A DNA stretch of 13,739 nt, from contig JAJTDX010000078.1 of the NCBI GenBank assembly GCA_021298235.1, positions 1 to 13,739 on the forward strand, in the 5' to 3' direction. Positions within the stretch are counted from its first letter, which is position 1; every line of letters starts with the position of its first letter. This DNA is from Cryomorphaceae bacterium. Lineage in GTDB: Bacteria > Bacteroidota > Bacteroidia > Flavobacteriales > Crocinitomicaceae. Both the position numbers and the translations under genes were made by a program. Positions 1-7,096 of the stretch are shown here, in pieces. A model generated the notes under the pieces. That model made no database searches. It was not told the DNA's origin and saw only the letters and a program-made list of their open reading frames with translations.

Positions 1-517
1 TTTTGTCGTCCAGAGAAAGTCCGGGATCCAATAAATTCTTAAGCTTTGGGTTCGGCTGGAGAATGCCGTTTTTTTCTTTCAACGCATTCGGTGGGAGCTT
101 CGCCATAAGGAGCGAATCAAAAAATGCATTCTCATTTTCGTACAGTGCAAGGTCTTTATCCGAACCGCGCTTCGCGAGTAAAAGCTTGTTCAATTTCCAG
201 ATTGCCACCTTATTCGCTGCTTCGGAGAGTATTCCTTTCGAAGATTTGGCGATCTCCTCCTTGCGGATAATGAGTAGCTCCGGCTGATTTATGATAATCG
301 TTTCCAACGAGTCATAGTTGGGTTGCTTGTTTGCCAGATAAACTCCCGGACCTTTGTAATCAAAATAGCGGCCGATTTCCAGCTCGAGGATTGGACTTTT
401 TTTAACAACGTGAAAAAGGTAAGCCCGTTCCTCTGCGGTAAGTCCTTCATTTACCTGTCCAGAGGCGAGAGTTGAAAAATGAAAAAGTGCGGCTAAGAAA
501 AGTACGTTTCTAATCAT
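1..517 (-). CDS. Secreted hypothetical protein, 3' end outside window
   Basis: An open minus-strand frame starts at ATG 517-515 and runs to the left edge without a stop (172 codons visible). The first ~21 residues (MIRNVLFLAALFHFSTLASG) form a typical signal peptide: a positive N-terminus, a hydrophobic core and small residues before the likely cut, so the product is probably periplasmic or surface-exposed. The rest is mixed-charge, Lys/Glu/Leu-rich and probably largely helical, with no motif I recognise. A perfect TAnnTTTG -7 box (550-557) lies about 33 nt upstream of the start and supports both start and strand. The gene lies downstream of a T9SS-sorted protein on the same strand but is separated from it by a terminator, so it is its own unit. 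Function unknown. Confidence 0.75.
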   Translation of the reverse strand, partial: MIRNVLFLAALFHFSTLASGQVNEGLTAEERAYLFHVVKKSPILELEIGRYFDYKGPGVYLANKQPNYDSLETIIINQPELLIIRKEEIAKSSKGILSEAANKVAIWKLNKLLLAKRGSDKDLALYENENAFFDSLLMAKLPPNALKEKNGILQPNPKLKNLLDPGLSLDDK

Positions 518-549
518 GCGAAATTTTGTCTCGTAACGTGCGTATGAGT

Positions 550-557
550 CAAAGGTA
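550..557 (-). promoter_or_regulatory. Bacteroidota -7 box for the leftmost gene
   Basis: On the minus strand the sequence TACCTTTG matches the Bacteroidota -7 consensus TAnnTTTG at all fixed positions. It lies just downstream (in transcription direction) of the terminator at 586-614 and about 33 nt before the ATG at 517. I do not see a clear -33 TTG at the expected distance, so the assignment rests on the -7 box and position. Confidence 0.5.
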
Positions 558-585
558 ACATCAAAAATGAAAGCGAACTTAGGGT

Positions 586-614
586 AAAAAAAAAACCGCT
601 CACAGGGAGCGGTT
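586..614 (-). terminator. Intrinsic terminator of the T9SS protein gene
   Basis: An 8-bp perfect stem (594-601 with 607-614, core CCGCTC/GAGCGG) with a 5-nt loop is followed on the minus strand by about ten T residues (586-595). It starts 7 nt after the stop codon of the gene at 621-1655, in the right orientation to end that transcript. Confidence 0.88.
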
Positions 615-620
615 GAAATG

Positions 621-1655
621 TTATTCTTTCACGAATTTTAGTGGGCTGCCTATTTGGTCTGAAGTTATCAGATATGTCCCTTGAGGAAGAGATGAAATAT
701 CAATTACTTGATCTATGGACTCTGCTTTAAAAGAGAAGAACACTCTTCCAGACAAATCACTTACGTAAATTGTAGCATTCTGTTCGATAGACGAAAGGGT
801 TATGTTTTCGCTCGCAGGATTCGGATGAATAAAAATATTTTCATCAGTTAAGGATTCCAGGCTTGCTGTGATTGTTGGCTGAACAGAGGATAGCACAGCC
901 GTTTGTGTGGCTAGAGGTGTGGACGACGAGGCCTGACTGATCGTTACGAATGAATGTGTAAACAGGGGCAGGTTATCATTTGTTAGGTCATAGTACTCGT
1001 ATTGTGTTCGAACGAAGATCACATCAATAGGAACAATAAAAGAAACCTGAGTGAACACCGTATCTACAATTTTGTATCGGATGACATTGCTGAAAGTATT
1101 TCCCGAAGGAAGAAGTAATGTGCCTTGTCCATCGATTGTAGCGTAAGACGTCCCTGTACACGTCGGATTCTGCGCCATGCCATTGAAATCAAACTGTAAT
1201 GAACCGGCAAAATTATCCGTCAAAGTCGACCCATAACTGAACGGATAGGAAACTGTTTTTTGTTCATCCGTTTCAAAGGTAGCAATCACCAGACCGAAGG
1301 ATGGTTCTTCAAAAATAAATCCTTGAGATACACGCTCAGCTACAGTCGAATTGTAAAAGTTGGTCAACGATCCCTGAATACTGAATCCCTTGGTAGAGGT
1401 TGGATACTGAGCACTGTACGGACTTGTCGCTGGATCAACGATTTCTACCGTTCTGTTCGAATTGATTCCGACGACATTGGAATAGTCCCAGGTTACATTG
1501 TTTCCTGTTACAGACTCAAGCGGATCGGTCAATGAATCGCACAGGTACATGTTTTTAAGGTTACCGATGGATGGTTCGTTGGACTGTTCCATGGTAACTG
1601 TTTGAGCAAATAGTGAGCCCGAGTAGAGCGATGCAAGTAAAAGTAGATTTTTCAT
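621..1655 (-). CDS. Secreted protein with T9SS type A C-terminal sorting domain
   Basis: The 344-residue product begins with a signal peptide (about residues 1-17, MKNLLLLASLYSGSLFA). From about residue 272 it ends in a typical type IX secretion sorting domain: the PNP motif (278-280) after a short hydrophobic strand, the YVSDLSGRV strand-turn, and LPQGTYLI followed by a short tail ending KFVKE. Such domains direct a protein through the outer-membrane T9SS translocon and are then usually removed on surface attachment or release. The middle (about 18-270) is rich in Ser, Thr, Asn and aromatic residues, as in beta-rich surface proteins; I recognise no enzymatic motif. It is monocistronic, with its own promoter (1741-1771) and terminator (586-614). 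The cargo function is unknown; the sorting-domain call is firm. Confidence 0.92.
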   Translation of the reverse strand: MKNLLLLASLYSGSLFAQTVTMEQSNEPSIGNLKNMYLCDSLTDPLESVTGNNVTWDYSNVVGINSNRTVEIVDPATSPYSAQYPTSTKGFSIQGSLTNFYNSTVAERVSQGFIFEEPSFGLVIATFETDEQKTVSYPFSYGSTLTDNFAGSLQFDFNGMAQNPTCTGTSYATIDGQGTLLLPSGNTFSNVIRYKIVDTVFTQVSFIVPIDVIFVRTQYEYYDLTNDNLPLFTHSFVTISQASSSTPLATQTAVLSSVQPTITASLESLTDENIFIHPNPASENITLSSIEQNATIYVSDLSGRVFFSFKAESIDQVIDISSLPQGTYLITSDQIGSPLKFVKE

Positions 1656-1740
1656 TTATTGGTAATTGTTATGTATTTCAACTTTTTAACGAATTCAATC
1701 TCGATTGGGTTGGTTGGCAAAAAACAATGGATCGTGAGTT

Positions 1741-1771
1741 CAAACCTAACCATTATTTTTACTTTTACCAA
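1741..1771 (-). promoter_or_regulatory. Bacteroidota promoter for the T9SS protein gene
   Basis: Reading the minus strand, TTG (1771-1769) is followed after 20 nt by TAGGTTTG (1748-1741), a full match to the Bacteroidota TAnnTTTG -7 box at near-standard spacing. The start codon at 1655 lies about 80 nt downstream, leaving a leader of roughly 75 nt. The box sits in the divergent region shared with the permease gene at 1804. Confidence 0.72.
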
Positions 1772-1803
1772 TCTCTATTGAATCATTAAAGATAACATAT
1801 CCC

Positions 1804-3732
1804 ATGAACTACAAGAGCCTTTTTAGGAAGAAAAGCATCCACGATATACAGCAGCAACTCAAAGAACAAGGGGATGCGGATCTGCATGGATCACTGGGTA
1901 AACATTTAGGAGTACGCGATCTGGCGGCTTTTGGAATTGCAGCGATCATTGGAGCAGGAATCTTTAGTACGATTGGAAAAGCGAGCTTTGACGGGGGACC
2001 TGCGGTAATCTTTTTGTTCCTATTTACTGCCGTTGCGTGTGGTTTTGCGGCTTTCGCGTATGCGGAGTTTGCCTCGATGGTGCCAGTTTCGGGAAGTGCG
2101 TACACCTATTCCTATGTGGCTTTCGGTGAGCTCATTGCCTGGATTATTGGTTGGGCGCTGATCATGGAATATGCCATCGGAAATATTACGGTGGCTATTT
2201 CCTGGAGTGATTATTTCACCGGATTGCTAGAGCATGGCTTGCATTTGCATGTTCCGCAATGGATGCAGATGGACTATTTTACAGCTTACAACGGACACAA
2301 TGAGGTTCTGAATTTACTTGAAAGCGGCAAGACGCTGGGTCAATTGGATGCGAATCTGCAGGCTTCCTACACTGCTTGGACCACCGCACCAACGATTGGT
2401 TCTTTTCACCTTGTTGCAGATTTACCTGCTTTGATGATCATTATTTTGATTACCGCATTGGTTTACAAAGGGATGAAAGAATCGCGCAATGCAAGTAACC
2501 TGATGGTGGTTGTGAAGCTCGCGATTATTTTACTTGTGATTGCTGTCGGTATATTTTACGTAGATACCGAGAACTGGAATCCGTTTGCACCGAATGGTGT
2601 TTCTGGAATTCTGAAGGGCGTTTCGGCGGTCTTCTTTGCCTATATCGGTTTTGATGCAATCTCTACCACGGCTGAGGAATGTAAGGATCCACAGCGTGAT
2701 TTGCCGCGTGGAATGATGTGGGCGATCATTATTTGTACGGTTTTGTACATCATTATTGCGCTGGTTCTCACAGGGATGGTGCATTATTCCGAGCTCAACG
2801 TGGGGGATCCACTGGCGTATGTCTTTGAGAAGCTCGACCTAAAATGGATGTCGGGAATTATTGCGGTCAGTGCAGTGGTTGCCATGGCGAGCGTCTTGCT
2901 GGTGTTCCAGATGGGACAACCACGCATCTGGATGAGTATGAGTCGCGATGGATTGCTGCCAAAACGCTTTTCGAAAATTCATCCCAAGTTTAAAACGCCA
3001 TCTTTTTCAACGATCGTGGTAGGTTTTGTCGTGGCTGTACCAGCACTTTTCATGAATTTAACGATGGTGACCGATCTGTGCAGTATAGGGACGCTGTTTG
3101 CCTTTGTCGTAGTGTGTGGGGGAGTGCTTATTCTTCAGAATAGAACAGATATCCCACGTGGTAAATTCAAAACACCTTACATCAACGGAAAATGGATCAT
3201 GCCGGTATTGGTGGTGCTCACGATCGTACTTTCCTTCACGCTGAATAAACAAGCAACCATGCATTTCCTCACCAACGAGAAAGAGTTGATCGCTCCGGCG
3301 GATATGCTGACCTCCTTACCTAATTCAAAGGTGAAAGAGCTCAAGGCGAATGTGCAACAAAGCGACTCTGCAGGATTGACCAAAGCAGGCGGAGATTTAG
3401 AAGCCTATTTATCAGAGCTGGACGAAGCGCAGTATGTGCAACATTTACAACAGGCCCATTTGAAAGAGGAACAAATGTATGAATCCGGATTTAGCTTGTT
3501 CAAGCACAAGATCCCAACCTACATTTTCTTCCTGGTGACCTTGTTGTTGACCTATTTCTCGATCGTTCACAACCTATCACTCATCCCAATGCTAGGCTTG
3601 ATCAGCTGTTTGTATATGATGAGTGAGTTGAGCTTATCCAATTGGATCGGCTTCGGTGTATGGCTCTTAATCGGCTTGCTGATCTACCTTGGCTATAGCC
3701 GGAAGCATAGTCGATTGAATGTGGTAGGGTAG
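1804..3732 (+). CDS. Cationic amino acid transporter-type (APC/CAT family) permease
   Basis: This 642-residue integral inner-membrane protein is an APC-superfamily amino acid importer of the CAT/YfnA type. Hallmarks are the first-helix motif GAGIFSTIGKA (around residues 50-60), the following conserved AYAEFASMVPVSGSAYTYSY stretch, and FFAYIGFDAISTTAEE (around 277-292), which marks the CAT branch. About a dozen or more hydrophobic segments can be counted. Compared with short bacterial members, a hydrophilic, Gln/Glu/Lys-rich loop of about 85 residues (480-567) separates the main body from three C-terminal membrane segments. The ATG follows an A/T-rich leader without a Shine-Dalgarno, normal for this phylum. 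The gene is divergent from the T9SS protein gene; no clear promoter or terminator is visible. Substrate (probably a basic or broad-range amino acid) is inferred from family only. Confidence 0.93.
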   Translation: MNYKSLFRKKSIHDIQQQLKEQGDADLHGSLGKHLGVRDLAAFGIAAIIGAGIFSTIGKASFDGGPAVIFLFLFTAVACGFAAFAYAEFASMVPVSGSAYTYSYVAFGELIAWIIGWALIMEYAIGNITVAISWSDYFTGLLEHGLHLHVPQWMQMDYFTAYNGHNEVLNLLESGKTLGQLDANLQASYTAWTTAPTIGSFHLVADLPALMIIILITALVYKGMKESRNASNLMVVVKLAIILLVIAVGIFYVDTENWNPFAPNGVSGILKGVSAVFFAYIGFDAISTTAEECKDPQRDLPRGMMWAIIICTVLYIIIALVLTGMVHYSELNVGDPLAYVFEKLDLKWMSGIIAVSAVVAMASVLLVFQMGQPRIWMSMSRDGLLPKRFSKIHPKFKTPSFSTIVVGFVVAVPALFMNLTMVTDLCSIGTLFAFVVVCGGVLILQNRTDIPRGKFKTPYINGKWIMPVLVVLTIVLSFTLNKQATMHFLTNEKELIAPADMLTSLPNSKVKELKANVQQSDSAGLTKAGGDLEAYLSELDEAQYVQHLQQAHLKEEQMYESGFSLFKHKIPTYIFFLVTLLLTYFSIVHNLSLIPMLGLISCLYMMSELSLSNWIGFGVWLLIGLLIYLGYSRKHSRLNVVG

Positions 3733-3825
3733 AACTGTTAGTTTAATGGAATTATACGCTATAAAATTTCCCAAAGCATACCGAATATGGTTGTATAAGC
3801 GCAATTTTAAATCGGGTATAAGCTA

Positions 3826-3835
3826 GTTAAGTGTA
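3826..3835 (+). other. Left boundary (R'-like box) of first cassette
   Basis: GTTAAGT fits the integron R' consensus GTTRRRY exactly. The ten bases GTTAAGTGTA are the exact reverse complement of the box at 5625-5634 that ends the first unit. The start codon of the DUF262 gene lies only 25 nt further on, as is common for cassette genes. The stretch 3733-3825, between the permease stop and this boundary, contains no gene. At most it holds a degenerate inverted repeat (3776-3784 GCATACCGA against 3812-3823 TCGGGTATAAGC) that might be the remains of an attC- or attI-like site. Confidence 0.55.
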
Positions 3836-3850
3836 ATTAAAATAAATAAT

Positions 3851-5623
3851 ATGAGTACAAACCTATTCAATCTTCAAATAAGACAAACAGCCATTAACTT
3901 TATTGAACTTAAATCAAATAGGATTTTCTTTGCTCCTATTTACCAAAGAAGATATAGTTGGACAGAATCTGAAATTTCTACATTTTTCCATGATATTATA
4001 ATTTCTGGTAGTGAATACAACTTTTTCGGAATAGTAATACTTAAAAATGTCACTACAGGAAGAGGTCAAACTGTTTCTAAATTTGAGGTAATTGATGGAC
4101 AACAAAGATTCACTTCATTTTTCCTTTTGATTAAGGCAATAGAATTGACAACTGCTAAAAAAATGACAAGTAAGGATAAAACAAAAGCAGAAAGTTTGAT
4201 AAAAAAAACAAATGAGTTACTATTTACAGACAATAACAACTCCTATACGCCCACATTAAAAGATCAAGATGACTACTTTGAAATTGTCAAATTAAATTAT
4301 CAAGCAAATAAGACAGAAGATTTAATTAATAGAAAATCTTCAAAATCTAATTTCTTTTTTTCATTAAAATATTTCATGGAACAGTTAAAAGATTTTAAAA
4401 TTTCTGAACTAAGGACAAAACTTGAGTATTTATTAGCCGATCAATACTTCATTGAGGTTATTACAAAAGATATAAGCAATGTATACGAACTTTTTAAATC
4501 ATTAAATGCAAAAGGCCTCGAATTAGCTTTAGAGGACCTATTAAAAAATGAACTCTATAATGGCTTAAAAAAAGCTAGAACTCCAGAAAAAGATGTTGCA
4601 TTAACTATTGAAAAATGGGATAACGCTATTGATCAAATAAGAAATATACCATCGTTTTCAATCGAAAAGTTTTTATATTATTATATTAATTCTCGTAAAG
4701 ATTTAATTGAAATTAAAGATCATATACCTGAATTAAAAAATCAAAAAGATTATTCTCCAATACCTCAAAAGCTTCTTTTCAAAGCATATGAAGCGATAAT
4801 TAATAATGTTTCAGCTCCCTTTGATTTAACTGAAGATTTTAATAAAATTATACCAACAATAAAACAGGTATTAAATCCTGAAAACAACCTTGAAAACGAG
4901 GAATTTTATTCATATTCATTATTAAATGCCTTAGGTGTAACTAAAGGCATATCAAGTATAATTGCGGCTAAAGTAAATCTTAAGCGAACTGAATACCTAA
5001 GTGTACTGAAAGGTATTGAATTGACCTGCTTAAGACACAATTTTAGTGGTAAAGACCAGAAAGCGCTTGAGGATGTATTTACAAGGGCTATTCGCGAGAT
5101 TCATTTGAAAAATTTAACTTCAATTAAGAACGAATTAAAAAATTCTGATGCTTGGAAAAATTCTCAAAATATAAAAAGTGGTTTTGTAAATAGAGGCAAA
5201 ATAAGTAATAAACTATCAAAGCATATTCTATTAAGGATACATATTGACGAATTTCTAAAGGAAGTTTCTTCTAATTGGGATTATGATCAAATCCAATTAG
5301 AACATGTTATGCCCGTTTCTCCGAATAAATCAGGCACTTACATCAAGCTAAAAGATGAAAATAAAGATAATTATGAATTATATTGTGGAATGATTGGGAA
5401 CCATATTTTATTGTCTGCAAAACTTAACAATAAACTTAAAAACGCTGATTTTAAATCAAAAAAGACTGGATTTAAAAACAAGCATGGTAAAATTATATCG
5501 GGATACAAAGATAAGACTTTTAAATGTTCAAGTTTTATTCAAAAAAAAACAAAATGGCTATATGAAGACATACAGAAACGCCAAGATGAACTTGCCGAAT
5601 TATTGTTAAAATTAGATTTTTAA
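3851..5623 (+). CDS. DUF262-DUF1524 (GmrSD-like) protein, putative anti-phage nuclease
   Basis: The 590-residue product has the two-domain layout of the GmrSD/DUF262 family. The N-terminal DUF262 domain shows YQRRYSW (31-37) and IDGQQR (81-86), the signature associated with nucleotide binding and hydrolysis, and the later N-x-K-G...DLLKN element (219-233). The C-terminal DUF1524 domain shows an HNH-like His-Asn-Asn set: EHVMP with H485, GN with N517, and KLNNK with N526/527. Characterised relatives (GmrSD, BrxU, SspE) restrict modified or phage DNA, so a defence role is inferred; its target cannot be read from sequence. The key residues look intact and full-length. The gene is conspicuously A/T-rich with AT-ending codons, unlike the permease and ffh on either side, which points to transfer. 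It occupies the first integron-like cassette and is followed within 5 nt by the attC-like repeat. No dedicated promoter of the TAnnTTTG type is seen. Confidence 0.88.
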   Translation: MSTNLFNLQIRQTAINFIELKSNRIFFAPIYQRRYSWTESEISTFFHDIIISGSEYNFFGIVILKNVTTGRGQTVSKFEVIDGQQRFTSFFLLIKAIELTTAKKMTSKDKTKAESLIKKTNELLFTDNNNSYTPTLKDQDDYFEIVKLNYQANKTEDLINRKSSKSNFFFSLKYFMEQLKDFKISELRTKLEYLLADQYFIEVITKDISNVYELFKSLNAKGLELALEDLLKNELYNGLKKARTPEKDVALTIEKWDNAIDQIRNIPSFSIEKFLYYYINSRKDLIEIKDHIPELKNQKDYSPIPQKLLFKAYEAIINNVSAPFDLTEDFNKIIPTIKQVLNPENNLENEEFYSYSLLNALGVTKGISSIIAAKVNLKRTEYLSVLKGIELTCLRHNFSGKDQKALEDVFTRAIREIHLKNLTSIKNELKNSDAWKNSQNIKSGFVNRGKISNKLSKHILLRIHIDEFLKEVSSNWDYDQIQLEHVMPVSPNKSGTYIKLKDENKDNYELYCGMIGNHILLSAKLNNKLKNADFKSKKTGFKNKHGKIISGYKDKTFKCSSFIQKKTKWLYEDIQKRQDELAELLLKLDF

Positions 5624-5624
5624 C

Positions 5625-5681
5625 TACACTTAACAGCGCACAGCCGCCATTAAAACGGCGGCTGTACGCAATCCGTTATGG
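5625..5681 (+). repeat. attC-like site 1 (inverted repeat after DUF262 gene)
   Basis: Left box ACTTAAC (5628-5634) fits the integron R'' consensus RYYYAAC exactly. After one A comes a 13-nt arm (5636-5648), an 8-nt loop (5649-5656) and the complementary arm (5657-5669) with a single mismatch (C5639 opposite A5666). Then come a 5-nt spacer AATCC and the right box GTTATGG (5675-5681), which departs from GTTRRRY at two positions. The total of about 54-57 bp is at the short end for attC sites. It could also act as a transcript-ending or stabilising hairpin, but no T-run follows. Confidence 0.6.
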
Positions 5682-5794
5682 GCAAGTTATCTTACTGGGG
5701 CTTAAATAAAACATGTAATAACAATGAAACATAAAATTACTCTTACTAATACAAACTTTCGAAAATGCTTTGACAGGAAAGTGAATTTAAATCA

Positions 5795-6058
5795 GTGATA
5801 GTATCTAATGTCAAATATTCAAATTCAAAAGATTGTCCTAATTTGCTGCTTAATTGGATGTATGGCCCTTCCGAGGCAATTTTCTCAATTCCAATTTCTA
5901 AGGCATACTCAAATCAAATTGATGAATTTGATGCTATTAAATTAGCAAAAGATTTTGATGAGCCTTTTAATGGTCCATTCAGAAAAATTGATGTTAGATT
6001 CAAAGGTAGGTTTAATTCAAATGAATCTAGTATGACATTTGAAATTGAATTGAAATGA
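5795..6058 (+). CDS. Small hypothetical protein in second cassette, possibly 5'-disrupted
   Basis: A GTG-started frame of 87 residues ends at TGA 6056-6058. The product is hydrophilic with aromatic and Asn/Ser-rich stretches and a C-terminus (RKIDVRFKGRFNSNESSMTF) that looks like paired beta strands. I recognise no family. The start is uncertain: an ATG at 5724 opens a 24-codon frame (MKHKITLTNTNFRKCFDRKV...) that stops at the TGA overlapping this GTG, in a different frame. The true gene may therefore begin at 5724 and carry a frameshift near 5790. It is the only gene candidate in the second cassette (5676-6439), is strongly A/T-rich, and its 3' end lies about 255 bp before the attC-like repeat. 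Confidence 0.4.
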   Translation: MIVSNVKYSNSKDCPNLLLNWMYGPSEAIFSIPISKAYSNQIDEFDAIKLAKDFDEPFNGPFRKIDVRFKGRFNSNESSMTFEIELK

Positions 6059-6313
6059 TTATTTGCAACTGAATATGAATATTTCAGCTCAAACAAAGCA
6101 AATAAAATCAGTTTTCTTAGAATTTCCAAACAAACGGAACTTAGTTGAAGAGCGCTATTACTCTTAGCTTAGGAGCGCCAACTGATTTAAAAAAACAAAC
6201 TGAAATTGAATTGCTTTTGAGATTGATTTTGCTTTAAAATAATAGATTTGATTTCACTGCCCTTTTTTAACTATAAAGTAGTGTTTGCAATGGAAAGTGT
6301 TTATATAACCAAC
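6059..6313. other. A/T-rich non-coding stretch within second cassette
   Basis: No convincing gene is present. A 30-codon frame begins at ATG 6075 (MNISAQTKQIKSVFLEFPNK...) and ends at a TAG. A neighbouring frame continues for about 25 codons (ITLSLGAPTDLKKQTEIE...), so this may be a remnant of a small frameshifted gene. No promoter, terminator or repeat of note is visible. Confidence 0.3.
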
Positions 6314-6445
6314 CTATAACAGCGCGCACCAAAAATTTGGGTATTCTGCTTAATTGAAACATTGTCGACTTTTGTTACATTCGTGCTGCTTAAAACATCT
6401 CGTTCACCCAATCCCAAACTTCTGGTTGCGCGCAAAACGTTATGT
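6314..6445 (+). repeat. attC-like site 2 (long imperfect inverted repeat)
   Basis: Left box CTATAAC (6314-6320), one A, then an arm GCGCGCACC continuing to TTTGGG (6322-6341). It pairs with CCCAAA...GGTTGCGCGC (6413-6433) with a one-base bulge and two mismatches. A 5-nt spacer AAAAC and the right box GTTATGT (6439-6445) follow. The variable central loop is about 71 nt. The one-nt left spacer and five-nt right spacer match those of the site at 5625-5681, although the stems differ in sequence. A bulged stem with unpaired spacers is the structural signature of integron attC sites. Confidence 0.6.
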
Positions 6446-6479
6446 GTGATTAAGCATACCCAAAAACTCCCAAAATATT

Positions 6480-6509
6480 TTGACATAATACCAATATTTG
6501 GTATGTTTA
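6480..6509 (+). promoter_or_regulatory. parDE promoter with embedded palindromic operator
   Basis: TTG (6480-6482, part of TTGACA) and TATGTTTA (6502-6509, one mismatch to TAnnTTTG) are separated by 19 nt, the standard Bacteroidota spacing, and the antitoxin ATG lies at 6525. Between and overlapping these boxes is a perfect 17-nt palindrome, ATACCAA-TAT-TTGGTAT (6488-6504). Type II antitoxins such as ParD typically repress their own operon by binding a palindrome at the promoter, so this is the probable operator. The promoter lies inside the cassette, so the pair can be expressed wherever it lands. Confidence 0.6.
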
Positions 6510-6524
6510 CAAAAATTGCAAATC

Positions 6525-6767
6525 ATGAGTAAGAACACATCCATTACTTTGGGTAGTTATTTTGATCAATTTATTCAAAGTATTTTAAGAGAAGGGCGAT
6601 ATAAAAACGCAAGTGAAGTTGTACGTGCAGGATTAAGATTGCTTGAAGAAGAGGAACAGAAAATAATTGCTTTGCGTCATGCCATTGACGAAGGCATTAA
6701 CAGTGGTTTAGCTGAAGATTTTGATCCTGAAGAGCATTTGAAATCATTAAAGGCGAAAAGAAAATAA
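6525..6767 (+). CDS. parD: ParD-family type II antitoxin
   Basis: The 80-residue product starts MSKNTSITLGSYFDQFIQ, the short beta strand plus first helix of a ribbon-helix-helix DNA-binding domain. GRYKNASEVVRAGLRLLEEEE follows, the classic ParD second helix and linker. The C-terminal part (EQKIIALRHAIDEGINSGLAEDFDPEEHLKSLKAKRK) is the charged toxin-wrapping tail. It should neutralise the ParE encoded directly downstream and repress the operon through the palindrome at 6488-6504. The start at 6525 is preferred over a TTG at 6498 because it begins at the family N-terminus and the upstream TTG lies inside the operator. Stop TAA is immediately followed by the toxin ATG, so translation is probably coupled. 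Confidence 0.93.
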   Translation: MSKNTSITLGSYFDQFIQSILREGRYKNASEVVRAGLRLLEEEEQKIIALRHAIDEGINSGLAEDFDPEEHLKSLKAKRK

Positions 6768-7088
6768 ATGGCGCAGTTTAAATTAACAAACAATGCCGTT
6801 AAGGATCTATCTGATATTTGGAATTACACCTTTGATGCCTGGTCTGAAAGTCAAGCAGACAAATATTACAAGTTAATTCTCGATGCATGCGCAGCAATCG
6901 CCAAGAAGCCACAGCAAGGAAAGGTGTACGAAGAAATTTACCCGGACTTGAAGGGTAAAAAAGCCTCAAAGCACATCATTTTCTATCGGATAATGGAAGA
7001 TAAATCAATTGAGATTACTAGAATCCTACACGAACGAATGGATTTGAAGAATAAATTAACTCCATTGCTTCCTTCGGAGGTGAAATAA
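6768..7088 (+). CDS. parE: ParE-family type II toxin (RelE/ParE fold)
   Basis: The 106-residue product has the ParE layout: N-terminal strand MAQFKLTNNAVKDL, helices containing IWNYTFDAWSESQADKYYKLIL, the loop GKVYEEIYPDLKGKKASKHIIFYRI, and the closing ITRILHERMDL strand/helix seen in most family members. ParE toxins poison DNA gyrase, whereas other RelE/ParE-fold toxins cleave mRNA; the ParD partner makes gyrase the more likely target. Its ATG directly abuts the antitoxin stop. Length is slightly over the usual 95-100 because of a polar C-terminal tail (LTPLLPSEVK). Nothing suggests inactivation. The pair fills the third integron-like cassette; toxin-antitoxin cassettes are thought to stabilise such arrays against loss. 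Confidence 0.92.
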   Translation: MAQFKLTNNAVKDLSDIWNYTFDAWSESQADKYYKLILDACAAIAKKPQQGKVYEEIYPDLKGKKASKHIIFYRIMEDKSIEITRILHERMDLKNKLTPLLPSEVK

Positions 7089-7096
7089 TAAACCCC

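Noticed and set aside
3..287. Plus-strand 94-codon open frame at the left edge
   Set aside because: It lies antisense to a longer minus-strand gene with a signal peptide and promoter; its Ser/Phe-rich composition is typical of a shadow frame.
1749..1803. Plus-strand promoter for the permease gene (TATTTTTA near 1754)
   Set aside because: One mismatch in the -7 box and no TTG at the required distance; not strong enough to list.
3826..5681. Terminal inverted repeats of a transposon or MITE flanking the DUF262 gene
   Set aside because: The 10-bp pair is exact, but neighbouring units have different terminal pairs matched only within each unit, there is no target-site duplication and no transposase; the integron cassette model explains more.
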